In this document: piece by piece, positions 36,769-44,618 of the stretch
How positions within the stretch are numbered: position 1 is the first letter of the stretch
Layout: each line of letters begins with the position of its first letter
Assembly: GCF_029714305.1 (NCBI RefSeq)
Contig: NZ_CP121647.1
Span: 2,810,501-2,874,500 of the forward strand
Length of the DNA: 64,000 bases
Direction of reading: 5' to 3'
Source of the DNA: Bradyrhizobium sp. CB3481
Lineage (GTDB): Bacteria > Pseudomonadota > Alphaproteobacteria > Rhizobiales > Xanthobacteraceae
The notes under the pieces: model-generated
Told to the model about the DNA's origin: nothing
Databases searched by the model: none
The model's input: the letters and a program-made list of their open reading frames with translations, nothing else
Translations under genes and position numbers: made by a program

Positions 36769-37620
36769 CTACTCGATGACGATGCGCGGCGGCGCCCGGT
36801 GCGCCGCGCCGGTGACGATCGACGTCCAGATGTCGCTGGCGATGCCGACATAACGCTTGGCGTGGGTGCCGTCGGGTTCCATGGCGACGATCGGGCGGCC
36901 GTCGTCGGAGGTTTTCCGGATCTGCAAATCGAGCGGGATTTCACCGAGATAGGGAATGCCGCGGCGTTCCGCCTCGGTGCGCGCGCCGCCGTGTCCGAAG
37001 ATCGGCGTGACGTGGTTGCAGGTCGGGCAGCAGAAGCTCGACATGTTTTCAATCAGGCCGAGGATCGGGATGCTCACCTTCTCGAACATTGCGATGCCGC
37101 GCCGGGCGTCGATCAGCGCGATGTCCTGCGGCGTCGAGACGATGACGGCGCCGGCGAGCGGCACCTGTTGCGCCATGGTAAGCTGCGCATCGCCGGTGCC
37201 GGGCGGCAGATCGACCACGAGAATATCGAGATCGCCCCACGCGACTTCGCGCAGCATCTGCGTGATTGCCGAGATCACCATCGCCCCGCGCCAGATCATG
37301 GCGCTGTCTTCCTCGACCAGAAAGCCGATCGACATCACCTTGACGCCAAAGCGCTCCATCGGCTCCAGCAGGCGCGCAGCGATCTGCCGCGGCTTGCCGC
37401 GCAGCCCGAACAGTCTTGGCAGGGACGGCCCGTAGATGTCGGCATCGAGAATGCCGGTCTTCAGTCCACGCGCGGCAAAGCCGAGCGCGAGGTTGCATGA
37501 GGTGGTGGATTTGCCGACGCCGCCCTTGCCGGAGGCCACCGCGATGATGTGCTTGACGCCGGGAATGCCCGGTGCCTTCGACGTTGCGCGGGCCTTGAGA
37601 TCGGGAGGGGCAGTGGACAC
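36769..37620 (-). CDS. Mrp/ApbC-family P-loop ATPase (iron-sulfur carrier)
   Basis: A 283-residue ParA-like ATPase. The deviant Walker A is VASGKGGVGKSTTSCNLALG; ILDADIYGPSLPRLFG and VVDLPPGTGDAQLTMAQ are hallmarks of Mrp. The CxxC pair in MSSFCCPTCNH binds a bridging 4Fe-4S cluster. The N-terminal MIP18-like domain present in longer Mrp proteins is absent. It is placed directly after the large iron-sulfur protein gene (eight bases), so it may load clusters into that protein or into the formate dehydrogenase. Confidence 0.88.
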   Translation of the reverse strand: MSTAPPDLKARATSKAPGIPGVKHIIAVASGKGGVGKSTTSCNLALGFAARGLKTGILDADIYGPSLPRLFGLRGKPRQIAARLLEPMERFGVKVMSIGFLVEEDSAMIWRGAMVISAITQMLREVAWGDLDILVVDLPPGTGDAQLTMAQQVPLAGAVIVSTPQDIALIDARRGIAMFEKVSIPILGLIENMSSFCCPTCNHVTPIFGHGGARTEAERRGIPYLGEIPLDLQIRKTSDDGRPIVAMEPDGTHAKRYVGIASDIWTSIVTGAAHRAPPRIVIE

Positions 37621-37627
37621 GGACGGC

Positions 37628-39667
37628 TCACGATCCCAGCGGATCGTCCTTCTTCACATTGCGCGCACGTAAATAATCTTCGGTCGACATCACGGGCGGG
37701 CGCTGCGGCGCCGCGTGCGGATCGAAACTTTCGTTCACCACGGCTTCGACGCGGCAGTCGGCGCACATCTTGATGACGTCGAGACGCCGCGCATTGGCGC
37801 CCTGGAACATCCAGTGCTTCTCACCGCCAAGCTTGGCCAGCACCCGCTCAATCGAGCTCTTGGTGCCGAACGGTTTGCCGCAGGCAATGCAGTTGAAGGG
37901 TTCTTCTTCCTTCAAGACGCGCTGCGGGGAATTCCAGGCCTGAAAGTCGAGGCGCGGCTCGATGGTGATCACCTTCTCGGGACAGGTCGCCTCGCAAAGC
38001 CCGCACTGCACGCAGAGGCTTTCGGTGAAGCGCAGCATCGCTCGATCGGGATTGTCGGATAGCGCGCCGGTCGGGCAGGCGGTGACGCAGGCATGGCACA
38101 GCGTGCATCCCTCGACATTCAGCTTCACGGTGCCGAACGGGGCGCCCGGCGCCAGCGGTATCACATCGACCGGTGCGGGGGCAGCGAGGTGAAGCTCGCG
38201 GAAGGTCGTTTCCAGCACGCCGCGCTTCGCGCCACGCGGCACGAAGCCGGCCGGCTTTTGTGTCGCGATCCCGCGCGGGGCGGCATCCAGCATGGCGCGC
38301 AGTTGATCCGGATCGTCGGTCTCGATGATCTGGATCGCGCCAGCACCGAAGCCGAGCGTCGCGACGATTTGATCTGATGTCTCGACCGCGCGGCGAAGCG
38401 CCGTGATGTCGTGGCGTGGCTTGGCGCGCGTCAGCAGCGCGGCGCCGCTGCCGCCATAGGCGAACGCGGCTGCGATAAGCTCCGGTCCAACTTGCGTCAC
38501 TTCGTTGACGCGCAGTGGCAGCACGTTGGCCGGCAAACCGTCGCCGAACCGCGCCAGAGCATCGATGATGTCCTCACCGTGCTCGCCGTCGTGAAACAAC
38601 ACGACGGCGTCGCTTCCGCCGGCCTTGCGGTAGGTCTGCAGCAGCGTCCGCAACCGCCGCATCAGTGCATCCACGCTCGGCAGCGCATAGGAAGCCGCGC
38701 CAGTCGGGCAAACCGATGCGCAGGAGCCGCAGCCGGCGCAGACATTGGCATCGATGGCGACCGCATTGCCGTTTGGCGTGATCGCGCCGGTCGGACACAG
38801 ATCGAGACAGCGCGTGCAGCCGGTAATGGACGAGCGCGAATGCGCGCAGAGCGACGGCTCGAAATTGACAAAGCGCGGCTTGTCGAAGGTGCCGACGAGA
38901 CTGCCTGCCTCCGCGATTGCGCGCTCGACGGCGACCTTGTCGCGCGGATCGGCGCGCACATAACCGGGGCGCAATTCGTGCGCGGGAAATAGCGGCATGC
39001 CGCCCGAGAGATCGAGGATCAGATCGCAGGTCGATTTTGCGCCGTCGCGCGAAGGCCCGAGTACGAGCTTCGCGCGCGAGGAGGGGGAGGGCAGCGCGTA
39101 ATCGTCGATGGCAAGTTCGAATTGGCCGAGATGCCCATGGGCGTTGCGGATCGTGCCCTTGAGAACGGGAAACTCGTTGGTACGGCGCGGTGTCACGTCC
39201 CCGGGCTTGCTCAGAAGCACGGTGATATCAAGACGATCAGCCAGACGCTGCGCCGCCTCGATCGCGATTTCGTCCCGGCCATAGATCAGCGCAACGCCGG
39301 AGCTCTCGAGCGTCACCAATGAGAGCGGGGGCGTCTCTTCGCCCGCCGCGGCAATCAACGCAGCGGCTTTTGGCCCGGCCGCCGAGGCGTCCTTCGACCA
39401 GCCGCCGGTCTCGCGGATGTTGACGAAGGTGAGCTCTGCCTGCGGGGAATTTTCGGCAACTTCCCGAAACAGCGGTGCTTCCTGCGTGCAGGCGACCGTG
39501 ATCGGCTCGCCGGCAGCGAGCGCCTCCTTGAAGCGGTCGAGGTCGAGACCGCAAAGCTGGTTGGCCTGCGTGATCTTGGCCGTGCAGCCGCGAGCGATCG
39601 CTTCCGCGTCGAGCGGCATGGTCTTCTCGCAACTGCAAATCAGGAGGCGAGACGTCGCCGCACTCAT
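37628..39667 (-). CDS. Large 4Fe-4S cluster protein linked to formate dehydrogenase genes
   Basis: A 679-residue soluble protein with two ferredoxin-like modules. The first (CTRCLDLCPTGAI and CAGCGSCASVCPTGAA) is in the middle; the second (CTLCHACVTACPTGAL and CVQCGLCEATCPEKVI) is toward the C-terminus, so four clusters are expected. Two extra Cys pairs follow (CIACGKPF, CADCRVE). The N-terminus has LLICSCEKTM and there is no signal peptide. The ATG at 39667 has CAAGG upstream. It lies next to an Mrp-type ATPase and divergent from the formate dehydrogenase accessory genes. I infer an electron-transfer or cluster-assembly role. Confidence 0.78.
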   Translation of the reverse strand: MSAATSRLLICSCEKTMPLDAEAIARGCTAKITQANQLCGLDLDRFKEALAAGEPITVACTQEAPLFREVAENSPQAELTFVNIRETGGWSKDASAAGPKAAALIAAAGEETPPLSLVTLESSGVALIYGRDEIAIEAAQRLADRLDITVLLSKPGDVTPRRTNEFPVLKGTIRNAHGHLGQFELAIDDYALPSPSSRAKLVLGPSRDGAKSTCDLILDLSGGMPLFPAHELRPGYVRADPRDKVAVERAIAEAGSLVGTFDKPRFVNFEPSLCAHSRSSITGCTRCLDLCPTGAITPNGNAVAIDANVCAGCGSCASVCPTGAASYALPSVDALMRRLRTLLQTYRKAGGSDAVVLFHDGEHGEDIIDALARFGDGLPANVLPLRVNEVTQVGPELIAAAFAYGGSGAALLTRAKPRHDITALRRAVETSDQIVATLGFGAGAIQIIETDDPDQLRAMLDAAPRGIATQKPAGFVPRGAKRGVLETTFRELHLAAPAPVDVIPLAPGAPFGTVKLNVEGCTLCHACVTACPTGALSDNPDRAMLRFTESLCVQCGLCEATCPEKVITIEPRLDFQAWNSPQRVLKEEEPFNCIACGKPFGTKSSIERVLAKLGGEKHWMFQGANARRLDVIKMCADCRVEAVVNESFDPHAAPQRPPVMSTEDYLRARNVKKDDPLGS

Positions 39668-39834
39668 TTTGAAATACCTTGAACCCGGAGCATCCAACGG
39701 GTTGTTGCTTCATCCTACAGTTCTGCGGTAACCGCTCGGACGGATATCTGCAAGACAGAAGGCCGCTCGCGCCGCCCGGACTGTGCGGGATAGCATACAT
39801 AGATGGCCGCCCAGCAATGAGGAAATAGTAGTTC

Positions 39835-40590
39835 GTGATCGTTCGTCCAGGGCATACGGAACAGATGCTCGATCTGCCGCCCGGTTATACTTTGGTCGCG
39901 CTGCGCGAGCTTGGCGACGCCTTTGCCCATGCCTGCGAAATCGCTCCGGAGGCGGGGGCCGGGACGCTGGTCTGGGTGCGCCGCTACGATCTGGTCGAGT
40001 TCGCGGTGGTGCTCGAACCGGACGAGCCGCTGAGATCGGCGCGCCGGGCGTTGTTTGCCGGGATGAATGCGCTGGCGGACGCGATTGCCGCGCACTGCCC
40101 ACCGGAGCGGGAGGTCACGTTCGACTGGCCCGACGCCGTCAGGTTCGATGCCGGATTGCTTGGCGGCGGGCGGCTGGCCTGGCCGATGGATTTCGCCGAA
40201 GATCAGGTTCCGCCGTGGCTCGTTTTCGGGGTGATCCTGCGCGCCGCCGCCATGGCGCATGTCCCGGAGGTGCAGGCCGCCGCGGGCGTGTCATTGCTGA
40301 GCGAAGGCTTCGAGATGGTCGAGACCGACGCGATCATCGAAAGTTTTAGCCGCCACTTGATGACCGCCTTCGATCGTTGGAAGGAGCGCGGCTTTGAGGC
40401 GATTGCACGGGACTATCTGGAGCGGCTTCCCAAGGGGAAGGCCGGCGAGCGACGCGGCATCGATATCAACGGCGATCTTCTGGTGAGCTTGCCGAACAGC
40501 CGCGGAGAGCCTGACAGGAGCAGCCTTGTGGATGCGTTGGGGCGCTCCGATTGGTATGATCCGCAGGCGCGCGGTCCGAAACTCGGATGA
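39835..40590 (+). CDS. Biotin/lipoate-protein-ligase-like protein of the formate dehydrogenase locus
   Basis: A 251-residue protein resembling the catalytic fold of biotin/lipoate ligases (LDLPPGYTLVALRELGDAFA, GTLVWVRRYDLVEFAVVLEP, FDAGLLGGGRLAWPMDF). The canonical lipoate-ligase Lys motif is not obvious, so it may have lost or changed activity. The start is GTG at 39835; an ATG at 39865 (beginning MLDLPPGYTL) fits family proteins as well. It is the first gene of a plus-strand run of accessory genes ending at formate dehydrogenase. Confidence 0.65.
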   Translation: MIVRPGHTEQMLDLPPGYTLVALRELGDAFAHACEIAPEAGAGTLVWVRRYDLVEFAVVLEPDEPLRSARRALFAGMNALADAIAAHCPPEREVTFDWPDAVRFDAGLLGGGRLAWPMDFAEDQVPPWLVFGVILRAAAMAHVPEVQAAAGVSLLSEGFEMVETDAIIESFSRHLMTAFDRWKERGFEAIARDYLERLPKGKAGERRGIDINGDLLVSLPNSRGEPDRSSLVDALGRSDWYDPQARGPKLG

Positions 40591-40597
40591 GGCGGAC

Positions 40598-41170
40598 ATG
40601 CTGAAGTTTCCGCGAACCATCAGGCTGGATCCGTCGGATACGTTCGTCTTCGAACGGGCGGCGGAACCTGGCGAATGGGCCGTTTCCGGCGCCTTCGTGT
40701 TCTGGAACCGGGATTTGGCAAGGCTGGGCCCAAAGCAGCGTGTGGCGCTGCGCTCGGGATTTCTCGGCATCGACAGTCTTGGATGGTCGACGCTAGCCAT
40801 CGTCACTGAAGCAACCGAAGCCGAGCGGCAGGCAATGGTCGCGCGGCTCGCCAGCCAGTTGCTGGAGAAATTCGGCGCACCTGATGCGGAGGCCGCGCGC
40901 CATGCGGCGGAGGAGGAGATCGCATTCGCAGCCTCGCTGTGCGAACATCCGCCGCAGACACTGCTTGCGGTGCAGCGCAGCGTCGACAACGGCGAAATCC
41001 GCGAGCGCTTTCGCACCCTGAAACCGCGCGCCGGTGCCGCAGATGGCGACCGGTTGCACGCCCATGCCAGCGCCTTTACCTTCCATGAAGTGGAAGGCGA
41101 AGATGAACCTGCCGAAGAGGTCGATCTTCTTGGGCTGATCAGGACTGACGCCGGCACGAATCGTACATGA
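40598..41170 (+). CDS. DUF6505 family protein
   Basis: A 190-residue protein beginning MLKFPRTIRLDPSDTFVFER, typical of DUF6505 proteins found with formate dehydrogenase accessory genes. No cofactor motif is visible. GAGGCGGAC stands just before the ATG, and it starts eight bases after the ligase-like gene. Role unknown; the constant neighbourhood suggests a part in enzyme maturation. Confidence 0.75.
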   Translation: MLKFPRTIRLDPSDTFVFERAAEPGEWAVSGAFVFWNRDLARLGPKQRVALRSGFLGIDSLGWSTLAIVTEATEAERQAMVARLASQLLEKFGAPDAEAARHAAEEEIAFAASLCEHPPQTLLAVQRSVDNGEIRERFRTLKPRAGAADGDRLHAHASAFTFHEVEGEDEPAEEVDLLGLIRTDAGTNRT

Positions 41171-41180
41171 CGGACCGTAC

Positions 41181-42203
41181 ATGAGAGAATTCTGGGTCGC
41201 CTCGGGCCACCACCTCACGCGCCGTGCCGATCACGGCGGCCTCGTCGCGACGCCCGAGCTGATCATGGCCTATCTGGCGCGGCCCGAACTGATGCCGCCA
41301 GCGGACGCCTGCGACGCCGAGCGCGGCCTGCATGCGAGCCTGATGGCCGATCCGCTGCGCCCGGTGTCGAGCGCCGAGATCGCTGCGCTTGCCGACGCCG
41401 ACGCGCGCGAAAACTGGTCGTTCATGATGAATTTCCGCGACCGGCTGATGGCGGCACCATCGCTCGAGGCGGTCTATGTCGCGCTGGCGCGCAAAGGGGC
41501 CGGCGACCTGCCGCCGATCTTCCTGTCGCAATTATGCCATCTGATCCTGCGCAACGCGCTCGAAGGCTGCGACGACCCTTATATATTGCGTGCCGCAGAG
41601 CTGTTCTATCGCAGCCAGCTCGCCGCAATTCACGAAGGTACGCTGCTACTCGCCGATGCCGAGGTGATCGAGGCGGAACAGCACGCCCAGCACGACCTGC
41701 ATTCATCGCCGCTGTCCGCCATGCTGCAGCAGCCAAAATCGTTCGGCGAGATGGACGTCATGGACGACGACAACGCCTGGACCTACTGGTCGCGGTCGGA
41801 TGCGCACGCGATGGCCATGAATATGGGCGGCAACGCCAAGGCGCGCGCCGGGCTGTGCCGGGTCATCGAGCGCTGGATCGGCCATCTGCTCGGCGTCACC
41901 GTCAGCGTCGAAAGCATCGCCACCATCGAAGATCGGGATTGGCGCTGGTTCGTCGGCCTCGACAGCGAGGCGACACGGATCGGCAACGCGCTATGGCGCG
42001 GCGAGCGGCTCGACAATAGCGTTACCGAACGCATCGTGGCGCTGATGCGCCTGACCTTCGAGGACACCCGGCTGGTGGATGAGCGCGTCGGAAACAAGCC
42101 GGTCTACCTGATCCTCGCCATGGGCGCGGACAAGGTGGTGAGATTGAAGCCGCAAAACCTGATCGCGGGGTTGCCGCTTGCGGCCGCCGCGAATGTCGCA
42201 TGA
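41181..42203 (+). CDS. DUF6352 family protein
   Basis: A 340-residue protein starting MREFWVASGHHLTRRADHGG and carrying LIMAYLARPELMPP. These match DUF6352, a family seen next to formate dehydrogenase genes. The sequence is soluble and helical, with an acidic stretch QQPKSFGEMDVMDDDNAWTY in the middle. No known catalytic motif. It is 10 bases downstream of the DUF6505 gene. Confidence 0.78.
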   Translation: MREFWVASGHHLTRRADHGGLVATPELIMAYLARPELMPPADACDAERGLHASLMADPLRPVSSAEIAALADADARENWSFMMNFRDRLMAAPSLEAVYVALARKGAGDLPPIFLSQLCHLILRNALEGCDDPYILRAAELFYRSQLAAIHEGTLLLADAEVIEAEQHAQHDLHSSPLSAMLQQPKSFGEMDVMDDDNAWTYWSRSDAHAMAMNMGGNAKARAGLCRVIERWIGHLLGVTVSVESIATIEDRDWRWFVGLDSEATRIGNALWRGERLDNSVTERIVALMRLTFEDTRLVDERVGNKPVYLILAMGADKVVRLKPQNLIAGLPLAAAANVA

Positions 42204-42227
42204 TCAGTCGCGGATGGAGGATGGTGC

Positions 42228-42299
42228 ATGGCTATGACCGAGGCATCTCGCGAAGTCGATATGGGACTGCTGATCAACTACCTCGAGTCTTCAAGTTGA
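42228..42299 (+). CDS. Possible 23-residue leader peptide ahead of the DUF3305 gene
   Basis: A short frame starting MAMTEASREVDMGLLI and ending at a TGA that overlaps the proposed TTG start of the next gene (TTGA). GGAGG lies ten bases before its ATG. If translated, it would couple translation of the DUF3305 gene. It may also be a chance frame; no family known. Confidence 0.3.
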   Translation: MAMTEASREVDMGLLINYLESSS

Positions 42300-42811
42300 G
42301 CTCCCCCGCGACACCCTTGTTGCGCATTCCCGCAGGCGTCGTGGTCGAACGCCGCAAGGCCGATTCCCCATGGATTGATTTCGTCTGGCGCGGCATCGGC
42401 GTGTTGCCGGATGAACCCGAGATGAAGCCGTGGACGCTTCTGCGCGAGCAGGATGAGACGGCGATCTATTATGCCGGCAGCGCCACCGTCGATCTCTACC
42501 GGTCCGAAACGGAGCGCTATCGAGATAATCTTGCGTCCGGCTCGCCCAGCATCTGGGTCGTGTTGAGCCCTTCAGAAGGGGCTTGGCCCTACGCCGTTTT
42601 GGCGGCCACCGCCGATCCCGCGGAAGGAGAAGCCTTCACCATAGCAGGCGTCAATCTTGTCGAAGCGGTGCCGATGCCCGAAGTGTTTCGCGAGGCGATT
42701 GAAAAGTTCATTGGCGAGCACCACGTCGAACGGGAGTTCGTCAAGCGAAAGCTGGGTCGCGCAGATCCGGAAGCGCTGGCGCGGCGGCATCGGGAAGGCG
42801 GGCACGAATGA
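42296..42811 (+). CDS. DUF3305 family protein
   Basis: A 171-residue protein with the DUF3305 opening RIPAGVVVERRKADSPWIDF, then PWTLLREQDETAIYYAGSAT and WVVLSP. TTG at 42296 gives the family-like N-terminus; starts further upstream (ATG at 42200 or 42221) add about 25-32 residues with no homologous look. Its stop overlaps the DUF3306 start by four bases (ATGA). Paired DUF3305-DUF3306 genes are typical of formate dehydrogenase loci; the function is not known. Confidence 0.75.
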   Translation: MSSPATPLLRIPAGVVVERRKADSPWIDFVWRGIGVLPDEPEMKPWTLLREQDETAIYYAGSATVDLYRSETERYRDNLASGSPSIWVVLSPSEGAWPYAVLAATADPAEGEAFTIAGVNLVEAVPMPEVFREAIEKFIGEHHVEREFVKRKLGRADPEALARRHREGGHE

Positions 42812-43470
42812 GCGACGAGGAATTCCTTGCGCGCTGGTCTCGCCTGAAGCGGGAGACGAGGGTCAGCAAAGAGGTTTTGCAGCCGACCGAGCCGACGCAG
42901 GCGCCCAGCCCGGCTCCTCCCGCCAATGCAGTTGAAGAGCCTGAAGCGCCGGAAATCGATCTGTCGAGCTTGCCGCCAATCGATTCGATCGAGGCCGGCA
43001 CGGACATCACGGCTTTCCTCCGCAAAGGCATCCCACAGGAATTGAGCCGTGCGGCGCTTCGTCGCGCCTGGACCGCCGATCCTGCCATACGGGACTTTAT
43101 CGGCCTTGCGGAGAACGCCTGGGATTTCAACGATCCGAATGCGATGCCTGGATTCGGGCCGCTCGACTGTTCAGAGGCGGAGCTTCGTGGGCTCGTCGAC
43201 CGGATCGTCGGAGGTGTCAAGAAGGCCGCCGAGGCGCTCACGGACCCACTCGCAGAGGTCAAGGAAGAGCGGTTGGCTTCTTCCGGACGCGATCCTGGGA
43301 AAGTGCGGAATCCTACGGAAGCGATAGGCGCGCCGAATACGACGGAGGAGTCCCCTCCGGTCGAACCGGTGATAAGTTCCGCTGCATCGCAACCGTCGAC
43401 CGCGGAGACAAGCGACAGCGAGGACCCTTCCGTTCGGCGCCGCACACACGGCAGTGCGCGACCTCGTTAG
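42808..43470 (+). CDS. DUF3306 family protein
   Basis: A 220-residue protein starting MSDEEFLARWSRLKRE, the DUF3306 signature. A Pro/Glu-rich linker follows, then the core LPPIDSIEAGTDITAFLRKG and ALRRAWTADPAIRDFIGLAE. The C-terminal 60 residues are low-complexity, rich in Ser, Pro and Glu. It is translationally coupled to the DUF3305 gene and ends 120 bases before the chaperone gene. Confidence 0.8.
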   Translation: MSDEEFLARWSRLKRETRVSKEVLQPTEPTQAPSPAPPANAVEEPEAPEIDLSSLPPIDSIEAGTDITAFLRKGIPQELSRAALRRAWTADPAIRDFIGLAENAWDFNDPNAMPGFGPLDCSEAELRGLVDRIVGGVKKAAEALTDPLAEVKEERLASSGRDPGKVRNPTEAIGAPNTTEESPPVEPVISSAASQPSTAETSDSEDPSVRRRTHGSARPR

Positions 43471-43590
43471 GTTGCGACGAAATGCTATAGGTTCGAACTA
43501 TACCTACCGATTGACCACTCGGGAACCCGCGTTTAGAATTCTTCCAACTAAACGATATCAAGCGGTTGGCACCTGGGATGGGAGGTCCAC

Positions 43591-44370
43591 ATGCGTGATG
43601 CGGGCCTTGAACGTGCCATAGATGCGGCAGGCGGCGTTGCGCAGCTCGCCCGCAAAATTGGCATTGCGCAGCCTTCAGTCTCGAATTGGAACAGAGTTCC
43701 TGTTGGAAGGGTGATTGCGGTGGAGACCGCGACCGGCGTGCCGCGTCAACAACTTCGTCCCGATCTCTATAGCGAGCCCGTTGTGCCAAGTAATGATGTC
43801 GATCCCGTCGACGCCGCTCGCGCGCGGGAATACGAACTGCTCGCCGTATTGCTTTCCTGTCCGCCGTCGATCGCCTTGCTGCGTGAGATCGCGCATTTGC
43901 GCGGCGACGCAACGCCGCTTGGTTACGCCCATGTCGCCTTGGCTGAGGCCGCATCTGACGTCTTGGCCAGCGGCGTCGAGCGCGAATATTTCGATCTGTT
44001 CGTCGGTCTCGGGCGTGGCGAGCTGTTGCCCTATGCCTCCTACTATCTGACCGGCTTTCTCAACGAACGCCCGCTTTCCCGCCTCCGCGATGACCTCGCC
44101 GCACTCGGCATCGAGCGCGCGGAGAATAATTTCGAACCCGAGGATCATGCGGGCACGCTGTGCGAGATCATGGCTGGATTTGCGGCTGGCCGCTTCCCGG
44201 CATCGGAACAAGCCCAGCGCGCTTTCTTCGAGAAGCACGTCGTCTCGTGGATGGGGCGCATGTTCGCCGACATGGAGCGGGCAACGAGTGCCAAGTTTTA
44301 CAAATCGGTCGGGACCCTCGGCCAGGTGTTCATGAAAATCGAAGCTGAAGCTTTTACCTTCGCCAACTGA
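43591..44370 (+). CDS. Helix-turn-helix / TorD-type chaperone fusion
   Basis: A 259-residue two-domain protein. Residues 1-60 resemble a YdaS/Cro-type helix-turn-helix (GLERAIDAAGGVAQLARKIG, then IAQPSVSNWNRVP). Residues about 75-235 are a TorD/DmsD-type chaperone of molybdoenzymes (REYELLAVLLSCPPS, EREYFDLFVGLGRGELLPYA, YYLTGFLNERPL, FFEKHVVSWMGRMFADME). Such chaperones guard the Tat signal and cofactor insertion of the catalytic subunit, here encoded 250 bases downstream. The DNA-binding part suggests that it may also regulate the operon. GGGAGG lies upstream of the ATG. Confidence 0.85.
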   Translation: MRDAGLERAIDAAGGVAQLARKIGIAQPSVSNWNRVPVGRVIAVETATGVPRQQLRPDLYSEPVVPSNDVDPVDAARAREYELLAVLLSCPPSIALLREIAHLRGDATPLGYAHVALAEAASDVLASGVEREYFDLFVGLGRGELLPYASYYLTGFLNERPLSRLRDDLAALGIERAENNFEPEDHAGTLCEIMAGFAAGRFPASEQAQRAFFEKHVVSWMGRMFADMERATSAKFYKSVGTLGQVFMKIEAEAFTFAN

Positions 44371-44398
44371 CCAGGGGCGCTGGTCCGGGAGAGATGCG

Positions 44399-44608
44399 AT
44401 GAAGGACGAGAAGAAAACGACAGTCGGTCGCCGAGATTTCTTGCGCAAGGTCGGCGCGGGCGCGGTCGGCGCCAGTGCGACGCTGGCGACACCATTGATC
44501 GCGCCTGCGCATGCCGACAGCGAGAACAACGATGAAAAGCGCAAGGCGCGCTACAAGGAAACCGATCACGTGAAGGCGTTTTACCGCGTCAATCGTTATC
44601 CTGCTTGA
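44399..44608 (+). CDS. Small Tat-signal protein of the formate dehydrogenase operon
   Basis: A 69-residue protein with a Tat signal (GRRDFLRKVGAGAVGASATL, cleavage near AHA). The short mature part DSENNDEKRKARYKETDHVK then FYRVNRYP is a pattern repeated in small proteins before formate dehydrogenase alpha genes. It lies 28 bases after the chaperone gene and 10 bases before the catalytic subunit. Its role is unknown; it may be a structural subunit. Confidence 0.8.
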   Translation: MKDEKKTTVGRRDFLRKVGAGAVGASATLATPLIAPAHADSENNDEKRKARYKETDHVKAFYRVNRYPA

Positions 44609-44618
44609 GGAGGCGGCC

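Noticed and set aside
43567..43585. TTGGCACCTGGGATGG read as a sigma-54 promoter before the chaperone fusion
   Set aside because: The -24 half is good, but the expected TTGC at -12 is missing.
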